This document shows, piece after piece, positions 9,831 through 20,250 of a DNA stretch of 35,444 nucleotides. This stretch comes from Spirosoma spitsbergense DSM 19989 (GTDB taxonomy: Bacteria > Bacteroidota > Bacteroidia > Cytophagales > Spirosomataceae), in the NCBI RefSeq assembly GCF_000374085.1, contig NZ_KB893591.1, positions 1-35,444 of the forward strand, read 5' to 3'. The notes under the pieces were generated by a model, which saw only the letters and a list, made by a program, of their open reading frames with translations, was not told the origin of the DNA and did not search any database. The position numbers and the translations under genes are program-made. Position 1 is the first letter of the stretch. Every line of letters starts with the position of its first letter.

Positions 9831-10343
9831 TCACTCTTCCATTGGAACGCTGGCAGACTGCGTTTTTTTTGTAGCTTCCGCCCTGTTCTCACACAAATCG
9901 CGGGCGCAGGAGCCATAAAAAATCAGCGAGTGGTGCATGACGTTGAATTTTAGCATATCGCCCACCATATTTTGAATGTTCTGAACGCGTGGATCGCAAA
10001 ATTCCATCACTTTATGGCAATCGGTGCAAATCAAATGGTCATGCTGCCGGAAACCGTATGATTTTTCGTACTGAGCCAGGTTACGCCCAAACTGATGTTT
10101 GGTAACCAGGTCGCAGTCAACCAGCACATCCAGCGTGTTGTAGACGGTTGCCCGGCTCACCCGGTATTTTTTGTTTTTCATGGAGATATACAATTCGTCC
10201 ACATCGAAGTGGTCCTGTCGGTTGTAGATCTCTTCAAGAATGGCGAAGCGCTCGGGCGTTTTCCGAAGCCCCTTTCGTTCGAGGTACGCCCGAAAGATCA
10301 TCTGAGCAGATTCTAGGTTAGTTTGAGCAGGGGCCTGTTGCAT
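9831..10343 (-). CDS. fur: Fur-family transcriptional regulator
   Basis: This 170-residue metalloregulator represses target genes when loaded with metal, usually Fe(II). The N-terminal winged helix (LRKTPERFAILEEIY to YRVSRATVYNTLDVL) is followed by the metal-sensing dimer domain with HDHLICTDC. Two cysteine pairs, C106/C109 and C146-x4-C151, match the spacing of E. coli Fur (CxxC and Cx4C), which argues for Fur over PerR or Zur. The frame is open further upstream, but the added residues do not look like Fur, so the ATG at 10343 was taken. It follows rel/spoT by 82 nt. Confidence 0.88.
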   Translation of the reverse strand: MQQAPAQTNLESAQMIFRAYLERKGLRKTPERFAILEEIYNRQDHFDVDELYISMKNKKYRVSRATVYNTLDVLVDCDLVTKHQFGRNLAQYEKSYGFRQHDHLICTDCHKVMEFCDPRVQNIQNMVGDMLKFNVMHHSLIFYGSCARDLCENRAEATKKTQSASVPMEE

Positions 10344-10348
10344 AGGGG

Positions 10349-10356
10349 CAAATTTA
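10349..10356 (-). promoter_or_regulatory. candidate -7 element abutting the fur start codon
   Basis: The minus strand reads TAAATTTG, only five bases before the fur ATG. If used, the transcript would begin at or very near the start codon. No TTG is found at -33, so the call is weak. Confidence 0.25.
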
Positions 10357-10425
10357 ATGATGAATGACGAATGATAAGTAGCTTTAATCAATAGCATTCA
10401 TCCTTCACTTTTCATTCTTCACTAT

Positions 10426-12696
10426 TTAAGAATCAAATCGTACCACTTCAAACACACCCTGAACGTGTTCAAGTTTCTGGATCAGGGTATCGAGGTGGGC
10501 TGTGTCGTGGACGTAGAGCCGGATATTTCCCTCAAAGATACCGTCTTTGGAGTCAATCGCTACCGAGCGCATGTTGATGTGCAGCTCGTTGCTGATAATC
10601 CGCGTTACATCGTTTATCAAACCAACCCGGTCGGTACCGGTAATTCGCAGGCCCGCCAAAAAAGCCAGTTCTTTCTGGGATGTCCACTTGGCTTTTATGA
10701 TCCGGTTGCCATGATTGGACATCAATTCAACGGCGTTCGGGCAGGTAACACGGTGAATTTTGATGCCATCGTTTATCGTTACGAAGCCAAATACGTCGTC
10801 GCCTGAAATGGGATTACAGCATTTGGAAAGCGTGTAGTCGATACGGTCCATGTCCTCACCAATGAGTAACATATCGGCATCTGCCCGCTCCCCATGAATC
10901 TTTTTCAGTTCCTTTACAAATGCTTTTGCATCGGGGAGCGTGTCGGTATTGAGTTTGTTAACGCGGTTTTCCCTCGCTTCCTTATCCGCCTTGAATTTCT
11001 TCAGTTCGCTAACATCCACGTGCCCTTTACCCACCCGGTAAAAGAAATCATCGGTCGTTTTTGAGCCAAAGTAAGCCCGCAACTGGTTGATGACCTCGTT
11101 GGTCATTTCCAGACGCAGGAGCCGCAGTTTCTTATTGACCAACTCCCGGCCATCCGTTACGAAGCGCTTGTTATCTTCTTTTATCAGGTCTTTAATCTTG
11201 GTTTTGGCCTTCGACGTAACCACAAACCGAAGCCAGTCTTCGCTGGGCTTCTGTCGGTTCGATGTAATGACCTCTACCTGATCCCCATTCTGAAGCACAT
11301 AACTGAGTGGCACCAGCGTATTATTGACTTTTGCCGCCATACACCGTGCCCCGATCTGGGTGTGAATGTCGAACGCGAAGTCAAGGGCGGTAGCACCCCG
11401 CTGCAGCACCTGAAGATCACCCTTGGGCGTAAACACAAAGACTTCTTCGCTGTACAGATTGCTTCTGAAATCATCGACAAATTCGATAGCTGCCTTTTTG
11501 TCGCCACTCCCTGCCGACTCGATCATATCGCGAACCTGACTGATCCAGGCTTCGATGCCCTCGCCGGTTTTGGTATCGTTACCCTTGTATTTCCAGTGGG
11601 CTGCGTAGCCTTTTTCGGCAATTTCATTCATCCGCTCCGTCCGGATCTGAACCTCTACCCACTGGCCCAGGCGACTCATAACCGTCGTATGCAGCGATTC
11701 GTACCCATTGGTGCGGGGGGTACTAATCCAGTCTTTGAGCCGGTCGGGATTGGGTTTGTAGTGATCCGTTACGATGGAATACGCCCGCCAGCAGGCTGCT
11801 TTCTCCTCATCCTGGGGCACATCCAGAATGATTCGTACCGCAAACAAATCATAAATTTCCTCGAATGGCTTTTTCGATTTGTTCAGCTTCGTCCAGATTG
11901 AATAAATCGACTTGGGCCGGCCTTTGATGATGTATTTAAGGCCCGTTTCGGCCAGCCCTTTCTCAATAGGCTCAATAAACCGCCCAATGAATCGATCACG
12001 GGCTAGCCGGGTTTCGCGAAGCTTTTTGGCAATATCTTTATACGCTTCCGGCTCAACGTGTTTCAGGTACAGGTCTTCCAGTTCCGACTTTATGGCGTAC
12101 AAACCCAGCCGATGGGCGAGGGGAGCGTAGATATAGATCGTTTCGGAGGCAATTTTCAACTGCTTGTCGCGGGGCATCGAGTCCAGCGTTCGCATGTTAT
12201 GCAGCCGGTCGGCCAGTTTGATCAGGATAACCCGTACATCATCCGATAGGGTCAACAGCATTTTTCGGAAATTCTCCGCCTGCTGGGATGAACCATATTC
12301 GAAAAAGCCCGAAATCTTGGTCAGGCCATCAATAATGCGTGCTACTTTCGGGCCAAATGCCCGGTCAATATCGGCAATAGTGGTTTCGGTATCCTCCACC
12401 ACATCGTGGAGTAGCGCAGCCACAATACTGGTCGGGCCTAATCCAATTTCCTCAACGGCAATCTGCGCTACGGCCAGCGGATGGTATATGTACGGTTCTC
12501 CTGAGCGCCGGCGCATATTTTTGTGTGCTTCGGCAGAGGTATTGAATGCCCGTTTTATCAGCTTGGCATCATCCCCTTTCAGCATGGGTTTGGCAGCCCT
12601 CAGCAGCCGTCGGTAACGTTTAAGAATTTCCTGTCGTTCCAGTTCTAAATCAATGACAGGTTCGGCCTGGGGGCGTGATTCGGTAACATTCATCAT
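10426..12696 (-). CDS. bifunctional (p)ppGpp synthetase/hydrolase, RelA/SpoT family
   Basis: The 756-residue protein makes and breaks the stringent-response alarmone (p)ppGpp. Domains in order: HD hydrolase (about 45-200) with H72, H97-D98 and ED at 101-102 (motif ALLHDVVEDTE) intact; synthetase (about 250-370) with GRPKSIYSIWTKL, YDLFAVRII and GYESLHTTV; TGS (near VFVFTPKGDLQVLQRGATALDF); and a C-terminal ACT domain (FLAGLRITGTDRVGLINDVT). Intact hydrolase residues mark it as a bifunctional Rel/SpoT enzyme. It is the first gene of the minus-strand run toward fur and purA. The start has two adjacent ATG codons (12696, 12693). Confidence 0.96.
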   Translation of the reverse strand: MMNVTESRPQAEPVIDLELERQEILKRYRRLLRAAKPMLKGDDAKLIKRAFNTSAEAHKNMRRRSGEPYIYHPLAVAQIAVEEIGLGPTSIVAALLHDVVEDTETTIADIDRAFGPKVARIIDGLTKISGFFEYGSSQQAENFRKMLLTLSDDVRVILIKLADRLHNMRTLDSMPRDKQLKIASETIYIYAPLAHRLGLYAIKSELEDLYLKHVEPEAYKDIAKKLRETRLARDRFIGRFIEPIEKGLAETGLKYIIKGRPKSIYSIWTKLNKSKKPFEEIYDLFAVRIILDVPQDEEKAACWRAYSIVTDHYKPNPDRLKDWISTPRTNGYESLHTTVMSRLGQWVEVQIRTERMNEIAEKGYAAHWKYKGNDTKTGEGIEAWISQVRDMIESAGSGDKKAAIEFVDDFRSNLYSEEVFVFTPKGDLQVLQRGATALDFAFDIHTQIGARCMAAKVNNTLVPLSYVLQNGDQVEVITSNRQKPSEDWLRFVVTSKAKTKIKDLIKEDNKRFVTDGRELVNKKLRLLRLEMTNEVINQLRAYFGSKTTDDFFYRVGKGHVDVSELKKFKADKEARENRVNKLNTDTLPDAKAFVKELKKIHGERADADMLLIGEDMDRIDYTLSKCCNPISGDDVFGFVTINDGIKIHRVTCPNAVELMSNHGNRIIKAKWTSQKELAFLAGLRITGTDRVGLINDVTRIISNELHINMRSVAIDSKDGIFEGNIRLYVHDTAHLDTLIQKLEHVQGVFEVVRFDS

Positions 12697-12811
12697 TGGT
12701 GGCTGCCTGGCAGCTATTTCCTTTAGGTTGTGCTCGTACTACCAAGATAACAAAATAATAATGGAATATGGAGTGTTAAGCCACTAAAAATAAAACCTAT
12801 TGGCGTTTCGC

Positions 12812-12841
12812 TTGATGAATTAAATTTTTTTAGTAGTTTTG
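12812..12841 (+). promoter_or_regulatory. tRNA-Leu promoter, near-perfect Bacteroidota consensus
   Basis: TTG at 12812-12814 is followed after 19 nt by TAGTTTTG at 12834-12841, matching TTG-N19-TAnnTTTG exactly. The mature tRNA begins 46 nt later. This is the best promoter in the window. Confidence 0.8.
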
Positions 12842-12886
12842 CACCCTCAAAAGGCGGTAAGCCTTGGTTTATTGAGCCACTAATTT

Positions 12887-12968
12887 GCGGGCGTGGCGAA
12901 ATTGGTAGACGTGCCAGACTTAGGATCTGGTGCCGCAAGGCATGGGGGTTCGAGTCCCTCCGCCCGTA
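12887..12968 (+). tRNA. tRNA-Leu (anticodon TAG)
   Basis: The 82-nt sequence folds as a class II tRNA. The acceptor stem pairs 12887-12893 with 12961-12967, the first pair being G-U. The anticodon arm is CCAGA-CTTAGGA-TCTGG with TAG. A long variable arm reads TGCC-GCAA-GGCA, and the T-arm contains GGTTCGAGTCC. The discriminator base is A, as required for leucine tRNAs. CCA is not encoded (ACT follows), so it must be added after transcription. Confidence 0.96.
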
Positions 12969-12977
12969 CTAAATTGC

Positions 12978-13064
12978 GAATGAGCGAATGAGTGAATGAA
13001 CGGTCCGCCGTTGCGGTGAATAACCTACGGGAAAACATTCGCCAATTCACTCATTCGCTCATTC
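12978..13064. repeat. 20-bp perfect inverted repeat of the AATGA type
   Basis: Bases 12978-12997 (GAATGAGCGAATGAGTGAAT) pair perfectly with 13045-13064, enclosing 47 nt. It fills the gap between tRNA-Leu and tig. The arms are made of repeated AATGA/GAATGA words. It may act as a terminator of the tRNA transcript or be a non-autonomous dispersed repeat. Confidence 0.75.
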
Positions 13065-13085
13065 ATCATTTTAAATTAAAAAATC

Positions 13086-14447
13086 GTGGATATCACTTTA
13101 GAAAAAGCGGACGAAACCAATGCTTCGCTGAAAATTACCCTGACCCCCGCCGACTATAAGCCGGAAGTTGATAAAAAACTAAAAGATTACAGCCGTAAGG
13201 TTCAGTTGAAGGGCTTTCGGCCTGGTCACGTACCGGCTTCGCTGGTGCAGAAAATGTACGGCAAAAGCATTCTGGTTGATGAAATCAATGCGATGCTGAG
13301 CAAAACGGTCAGCCAGTATATCCGTGAAAACAAGTTACAGGTCGTCGGTGATCCTGTTCCTGACCGGACACAGGCCGACCAGATCGACTGGGACAACCAA
13401 ACGGATTTTGCGTTTAGCTACACCCTCGGTCTGGCATCGGAATTCGACATTGATTTCAGTGATCTTCCCAGCGTAACGCGCTACGAGATTCAGGCCGGTG
13501 AGGCTGAAGTAGACAGCACAATTGCCGATCTGCAGCAACGTTTCCACACCCATGGTCATGGCGATGAAGTGGGCGACGGCGACACAATCTACGGTGAACT
13601 CAAGCAGGCCGGTACGGAAGAGGATACGGCGGGTTTCTCGGCTAAAACGGCTTTCCCCATGAACCAGATGGCTGAGGATGCCAAGGGTCAGTTTGTCGGT
13701 AAGAAAAAAGGTGAACTCGTTACGTTTGTACTGGAAGACGCTTTCCCGGATGAGAAGGCCCGTGCCAATGCTACCGGTGTGAAGAAAGAAGAAGCGGCCG
13801 ATCTGAAAGGAGAATTTACCTTCGAAATTGACGACATTACCCGCCACGAACCCGCTGAACTGAATCAGGAGTTTTTTGATAAAGTGCTGGGTATTGGTGC
13901 CGTAACGGACGAAGAGCAGTTCCGGGCCAAAGTGGTCGAAATTATCAAAAGCAACTACAGCCGCGAATCGGATCAGTTGTTACGGCTGGACGTTGAGAAA
14001 ACCCTCATCGACAACACGCCAATCCTGCTGCCCGATGAGTTCCTGAAAAACTGGCTGCTGGAGGTGAACGAAGGGAAGTTTACGCCTGAGCAGGTTGAGG
14101 AGCAATACGACGAATTCACGAAGTCGGTTAAACTACAGCTCATCAAAAACAAGATTGCGGATAAAGGTGATATCAAGGTTGAGCAGGATGAATTGCTGAA
14201 CGTGACCCGCCAGATGGTTCGGGAGCAGTTTGGTTTTATGGGTGGTGAAGACGAAGAGATGAACAAAACCATCGACCGTATCGCCCAGAATTACCTGATG
14301 GACGAAAAGAACAACGGGCAGAATTACACGAATACCTTTAACCGGGTGTTTGATGATAAAGTGATCGAATACGCCAAAATCCAGCTAACCGTGGTATCAC
14401 AGGAAGTAACGGTAGATGAGTTTAAGGCACTGGTAGAAAACCGGTAA
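13086..14447 (+). CDS. tig: trigger factor (ribosome-associated chaperone)
   Basis: Trigger factor binds at the ribosome exit tunnel and shields nascent chains. The N-terminal ribosome-binding domain carries the signature GFRPGHVPASLV (residues 43-54). A middle region (about 150-250) stands where the FKBP-like domain lies, but it is diverged, and prolyl isomerase activity cannot be judged by eye. The rest is the helical substrate-binding C-domain (LRLDVEKTLIDNTPILLPDEF onward). The 453 residues fit the family. The start is GTG at 13086: no in-frame ATG lies nearby and the homologous N-terminus begins here. Confidence 0.94.
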   Translation: MDITLEKADETNASLKITLTPADYKPEVDKKLKDYSRKVQLKGFRPGHVPASLVQKMYGKSILVDEINAMLSKTVSQYIRENKLQVVGDPVPDRTQADQIDWDNQTDFAFSYTLGLASEFDIDFSDLPSVTRYEIQAGEAEVDSTIADLQQRFHTHGHGDEVGDGDTIYGELKQAGTEEDTAGFSAKTAFPMNQMAEDAKGQFVGKKKGELVTFVLEDAFPDEKARANATGVKKEEAADLKGEFTFEIDDITRHEPAELNQEFFDKVLGIGAVTDEEQFRAKVVEIIKSNYSRESDQLLRLDVEKTLIDNTPILLPDEFLKNWLLEVNEGKFTPEQVEEQYDEFTKSVKLQLIKNKIADKGDIKVEQDELLNVTRQMVREQFGFMGGEDEEMNKTIDRIAQNYLMDEKNNGQNYTNTFNRVFDDKVIEYAKIQLTVVSQEVTVDEFKALVENR

Positions 14448-14465
14448 TCAATCGATTCCTATAGT

Positions 14466-14522
14466 ACCCTAATAGAGAAACCCGGCCTGGTCATCGATCA
14501 GGCCGGGTTTCTCTATTAGGGT
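14466..14522. terminator. 24-bp perfect hairpin after tig
   Basis: Bases 14466-14489 pair perfectly with 14499-14522 around a 9-nt loop, 18 nt after the tig stop. The core contains CCCGGCCTG / CAGGCCGGG followed by TTTCTCT. There is no simple T tract after the whole stem; if it terminates transcription, the shorter GC core followed by GGGTTTCTC would be the working part. Confidence 0.65.
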
Positions 14523-14586
14523 CTGGTAGTGATGCTTGTTCTCTGTCCGGTTCATGGCAGTCTGGCTTGCGGTTAGGTTGCTTAAT

Positions 14587-14620
14587 AAAAAAGGTGGCTC
14601 CGCAACGAGCCACCTTTTTT
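14587..14620. terminator. bidirectional terminator between tig and katG
   Basis: AAAAAAGGTGGCTC (14587-14600) pairs perfectly with 14607-14620 around CGCAAC, giving an A run on one side and a T run on the other. It lies 20 bases from the katG stop on the minus strand and can serve both convergent genes. Confidence 0.88.
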
Positions 14621-14640
14621 TGTCTACCGTAACACAGCCA

Positions 14641-16938
<2,298 letters not shown>

Positions 16939-16939
16939 T

Positions 16940-16947
16940 CAAATTTA
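16940..16947 (-). promoter_or_regulatory. katG promoter -7 element
   Basis: The minus strand reads TAAATTTG, an exact TAnnTTTG match, 28 nt before the katG ATG. The triplet at the -33 position is AAA, not TTG, as expected for a promoter that depends on an activator bound next to it. Confidence 0.55.
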
Positions 16948-16961
16948 GAAAAACCTTTGCT

Positions 16962-17006
16962 ATAGTTTTTATCTATAGTTTTTATGAGCCTATAGCTAAA
17001 ATCTAT
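16962..17006 (-). promoter_or_regulatory. two OxyR-type operator sites upstream of katG
   Basis: Bases 16962-16976 and 16992-17006 each match the OxyR half-motif ATAG-n-T-nnn-A-n-CTAT at every fixed position. They read ATAGTTTTTATCTAT and ATAGCTAAAATCTAT, with centres 30 bp apart. The near site is centred about 35 bp upstream of the start point predicted from the -7 element at 16947-16940. CTATAG occurs three times in the stretch. OxyR is an established activator of katG/katB in many bacteria, including Bacteroides; no oxyR gene is in the window. Confidence 0.65.
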
Positions 17007-17059
17007 GAATTCTTTACAAGTCTGGTAATGGGGGAGTTGCTGATAGGCGTACGAAATGT

Positions 17060-17138
17060 TTGATGAACAATCAACAGAAACGGCGAGGGGAATCTTATAA
17101 TGAGATTCCCCTCGCCGTTTCTGTTGATTGTTCATCAA
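17060..17138. terminator. 36-bp perfect hairpin after the lipoprotein gene
   Basis: Bases 17060-17095 pair perfectly with 17103-17138 around the 7-nt loop TATAATG. On the minus strand the stem begins three bases after the stop codon of the lipoprotein gene. There is no T tract, so classical rho-independent termination is uncertain. It could also stop exonucleases and protect the 3' end, or be a dispersed palindromic repeat. Confidence 0.6.
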
Positions 17139-17141
17139 CTA

Positions 17142-18161
17142 CTATTGGTACTGAATGTACATCGGAACGGGCGTTAGGGCCAGCACCTCTTTTGGGGTCA
17201 TGATACGGGAGCCTGGTTTCCGGAAATCGTTTTCATAAAACAGTTTGAAACCTGTATACTGTACCGGCTCTTTCTGGATGTAATCATGGTATGAATCTTT
17301 CTTGAGTACGGGTGGTCCCCAGCCATCCATGTCCATCACGATCTGCACGTTGGGATCAAGTTTAATGTTCTTGTAGTTCTTGATCATGCCCTGCGTGAAC
17401 CGGTGAACGACCAGCACTTTGGGTGGCAAATTATTCTCTTTCACGACACGGCTCAGGAACTGTACTGCCTGATTGATATCAGCCGCGTCGTACGAGCCTA
17501 TTTTTGACCCAGGTCGGGCACCCGTCACCATCGAAAACTCCGGGTCGATACCCAGGTGAACGAAAGGAAGTTTGAGGTATTTTTCCATGTATTTCATCTC
17601 GGGACCCAGTGGCGCGTGGCCCCGCTGGATGTCTAGGAATACGATAGCCTTGTGCTCATTCCCCCATTTCAGCACCTTCTTAATCGTTTTGTCGGACATC
17701 CGCAGTCGGTAGCCGCCATCTTTACCGGGTAAGCCCTGTGCCGTGGTGGCTACTAAGTGGAGCGCGGGTTGAATAGGTGTATTGGTGGAGTCAGCTTTTT
17801 CCCAGTTCTTGATTTCATTGTCCAGGCGCTGGAGCATTTCCTCTTTCGGATATTTTCCAAGTGCCCCCATTTTTTTGGAGTGGGGGTTACCGTAATAAGC
17901 AAAAATGCGGTATTTGGGCAAAATGGCACCCGTAGGCGCGTAGGTTAATGAATCGAGGGTGGAGTCTCCCGTGCTCACCGAACGAGTGGACGTCATGGCC
18001 CTGGTTGCGGGAGTTTCTGAAGAGTCGGATGAGGATACCGATGCCAGCGAATCAGCACCCGGTTTGCCGGTTTTCGCCGAATCGTCCGGCTTGGATTGGG
18101 AAGAACAGCCGGTGAATTGACAAACTGCCAGGAGGCAGAGCGCGGCCAGTGAAAAACGCAT
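17142..18161 (-). CDS. predicted lipoprotein with a possible TIM-barrel-like domain
   Basis: The 339-residue protein starts with a lipoprotein signal (LAALCLLAVCQFTGC, lipid anchor on the Cys near residue 19). A Ser/Thr/Asp-rich linker to about residue 75 follows, then a globular domain of about 260 residues. That domain has alternating strand and helix motifs such as RIFAYYGNPHSKKMGALG, PALHLVATTAQG, KAIVFLDIQRGH, FVHLGIDPEFSM, KVLVVHRFTQGMI and VQIVMDMDGWGPP. The spacing of acidic strand ends (LDIQ, GIDPEF, DMDGWG) looks like a glycoside-hydrolase-type barrel. I do not recognise a characterised family. It ends in the long hairpin at 17060-17138. Confidence 0.75.
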   Translation of the reverse strand: MRFSLAALCLLAVCQFTGCSSQSKPDDSAKTGKPGADSLASVSSSDSSETPATRAMTSTRSVSTGDSTLDSLTYAPTGAILPKYRIFAYYGNPHSKKMGALGKYPKEEMLQRLDNEIKNWEKADSTNTPIQPALHLVATTAQGLPGKDGGYRLRMSDKTIKKVLKWGNEHKAIVFLDIQRGHAPLGPEMKYMEKYLKLPFVHLGIDPEFSMVTGARPGSKIGSYDAADINQAVQFLSRVVKENNLPPKVLVVHRFTQGMIKNYKNIKLDPNVQIVMDMDGWGPPVLKKDSYHDYIQKEPVQYTGFKLFYENDFRKPGSRIMTPKEVLALTPVPMYIQYQ

Positions 18162-18191
18162 ACTATAAAACTAGTTTAAAAGATGACTCAT

Positions 18192-18228
18192 AAAAAAAGG
18201 TTGAACTCCTATGAAGGAATGTCAACCC
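18192..18228 (-). terminator. terminator after the YciO-type gene
   Basis: On the minus strand GGTTGA (18227-18222) pairs with TCAACC (18204-18199), with a further inner AGGA/TCCT pairing, followed by seven T residues (18198-18192). It separates the YciO-type gene from the lipoprotein gene. Confidence 0.75.
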
Positions 18229-18261
18229 TACGATGCAAGTATAACCCCTAATTAGGACTTT

Positions 18262-18882
18262 TCAAAGTACTAATTCGCCCAGCCCCTGGCGAATTATGGA
18301 AAAATCATCATCTGTTGCATCAACGATGGTAGAGGCAACGTTACCGCCGTAACCCCCGTCAATGACAATGTCTACCTGATTCTGGAACTTCTCGAAAATT
18401 AGCTCGGGATCCGTGGAATACTCAATAATCTCGTCTTCATCACGAATGGAAGTCGTAATGATGGGATTCCCCAGTTGCTGCACAATCAGGCGGGGAATGT
18501 CGTTGTCCGGAACCCGAATGCCTACAGTTTTCTTGTTGGTATTCAGGAGTTTGGGTACATTATTTGTAGCCTGTAGAATAAACGTAAATGGACCTGGTAA
18601 CGCACTTTTCATCAGCTTGAATGCCTGGTTGCTCACCCGCGCATAATCGGCAATATGACTCAGGTCGTAACAGATGAATGAGAAGTCATTCTTGGTTGGT
18701 TTAACGCCTTTGATGCGGGCTATCCGTTCCACCGCCCGCGCGTTATGAATGTCGCAACCCATTCCATAGACGGTATCGGTTGGGTAGATTATAACGGCAC
18801 CTTCCCGCAGACTTTTTACGATATGATCGAGTCGGCGGGGATCGGGATTGTTTGGGTATAGCTTAATAAATTCAGCAGACAT
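18262..18882 (-). CDS. YciO-type Sua5/YrdC family protein
   Basis: The 206-residue protein belongs to the Sua5/YciO/YrdC fold, whose TsaC/Sua5 members make threonylcarbamoyl-AMP for the tRNA t6A37 modification. Motifs include [50 protein letters not shown] and [10 protein letters not shown]. The layout follows E. coli YciO more closely than TsaC, so the exact reaction is less sure. An upstream in-frame start at 19038 would overlap the glycosyltransferase gene, so the ATG at 18882 before [12 protein letters not shown] was chosen. Confidence 0.85.
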   Translation of the reverse strand: MSAEFIKLYPNNPDPRRLDHIVKSLREGAVIIYPTDTVYGMGCDIHNARAVERIARIKGVKPTKNDFSFICYDLSHIADYARVSNQAFKLMKSALPGPFTFILQATNNVPKLLNTNKKTVGIRVPDNDIPRLIVQQLGNPIITTSIRDEDEIIEYSTDPELIFEKFQNQVDIVIDGGYGGNVASTIVDATDDDFSIIRQGLGELVL

Positions 18883-18955
18883 GATAATGGTATACAGACA
18901 GTGCGTGGGTGTTGGATGGACAATGGGGTATGGTAAAGTATAAACCAAAAACGAT

Positions 18956-19990
18956 TTAAACCAGTTTCGCCCGTTTACGAACGAATGGCCATTGGCGGTA
19001 GTGTCGGTAAAGCCGGTTAACGGGAACACGCAGGTCACTCATGGCCAGCACTGCACTAGTAAGCAGATCAGGATGAGAAAATTGCCGGATAAGGTTTCCA
19101 AATTGAAGAGCCAGATCGAACTGCTCGGCATAAAATGCTTTACGGATAAATTTCTGTAGCCGAAGAGCCAACGCCTGACGTTCGGCGGGTGTTTCGCATA
19201 ACGCCAGGGCTTTCTGGCAAACAAGGAGAGTAGAAGGCAGCAGGTCATTGCGGGGCTGCGTTACCTGTGCCGACATTGCGTTGGGATGGCGTCGTTTTTT
19301 GGTCAATATCGCATCCAGATAGGCATACCGGCAAAACCGGGACGACCGTACCCAGAAATCAAAATCTTCGTAGCTAAGGGCTTCATCATACCCATTCAAT
19401 TGGTGTAGTACACACCGGCGCATCATCATGGTGGGCGTACAAATAAAATAGCCGGTAAGAATCTGCCTGAAAATATACCCCGTTGGCACTACTGTCCGGG
19501 CAAGACCGGTGGCTGGATCAATTGGGTAATGCACCCCCGTTACGTTTCCGCTGGCATCAATGTAGGTGGCATTGGAGAACACCACGCCGTACTCGTCTGG
19601 TAACTGCTCAAAAAAAAGTACCTGCCGGGTAATACGATCAGGCAGTAGAACATCATCCGCCGACAGGTCGATGATATACTGACCGGTCGACAAGGCTAAC
19701 CCCTGATTGAAAGCCCGGTTTAGTCCCAGATTGAGCGCATTACGGATAAACCGGATGGCTGGGTAAGGCTGAATGATTTCATGAATGCGCGTTGCCGTTT
19801 GGTCGGTGCTGCCATTGTCAATAACGATCAGTTCAATGTTGGGATAACTTTGGGCAATGACCGACTGTAGGGCTTCGGCCACAAACGCCTGCTGGTTATA
19901 GCTGGTGCAGATAACCGTTACCCAGGGCAGAAGTAAGGGGGAGGTAATAGCTGATGCCAGTAAGGACTGGTCATTACGGACGAAGGGCAT
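18956..19990 (-). CDS. family 2 glycosyltransferase
   Basis: This 344-residue GT-A fold enzyme transfers a sugar from a nucleotide donor, acceptor unknown. The N-terminal fold [19 protein letters not shown], then [15 protein letters not shown], is classical. The metal-binding DxD-like motif is [11 protein letters not shown] and a likely catalytic acid lies in YEDFDFWVR. The last 90 residues are helical and specific to this protein. No membrane segment is obvious. It stands alone rather than in a polysaccharide cluster; the YciO-type gene follows 73 nt downstream. Confidence 0.9.
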   Translation of the reverse strand: MPFVRNDQSLLASAITSPLLLPWVTVICTSYNQQAFVAEALQSVIAQSYPNIELIVIDNGSTDQTATRIHEIIQPYPAIRFIRNALNLGLNRAFNQGLALSTGQYIIDLSADDVLLPDRITRQVLFFEQLPDEYGVVFSNATYIDASGNVTGVHYPIDPATGLARTVVPTGYIFRQILTGYFICTPTMMMRRCVLHQLNGYDEALSYEDFDFWVRSSRFCRYAYLDAILTKKRRHPNAMSAQVTQPRNDLLPSTLLVCQKALALCETPAERQALALRLQKFIRKAFYAEQFDLALQFGNLIRQFSHPDLLTSAVLAMSDLRVPVNRLYRHYRQWPFVRKRAKLV

Positions 19991-20090
19991 GCCAGATGTA
20001 AGAGCAGTCTATGGGCTAATCAACGTATGGCGTTGATTCTGTGACTACAATACAGACTTACTTTCAGCGGGGTGGTCATTTTTTGGTACC

Positions 20091-20122
20091 AAATAAAAAA
20101 TAAGAGGACTTATTTTTTATTT
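20091..20122. terminator. AT-rich 14-bp hairpin, possible bidirectional terminator
   Basis: AAATAAAAAATAAG (20091-20104) pairs perfectly with 20109-20122 around AGGA. It lies in the 260-nt gap between the YihY-type gene and the glycosyltransferase. The stem is AT-only except one pair, so its strength is doubtful. Nothing else convincing was found in 19991-20250. Confidence 0.35.
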
Positions 20123-20250
20123 AATGCAATGTTGGCACAGTTTTCGCAAACTACACTACCGAACATATTTCAGTTGTACCCGCTTGGGTACCGGTCTGGA
20201 ATGTGTGCTTTACATTTATGGGTTAGGTTTTACAAACGTCATCTTTAGTC

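Noticed and set aside
10344..10425. Fur-box-like sequence in front of fur
   Set aside because: The AATGA/TCATT words resemble an iron box, but the same words occur at unrelated gene borders, and no 19-bp palindrome close to the Fur consensus is present.
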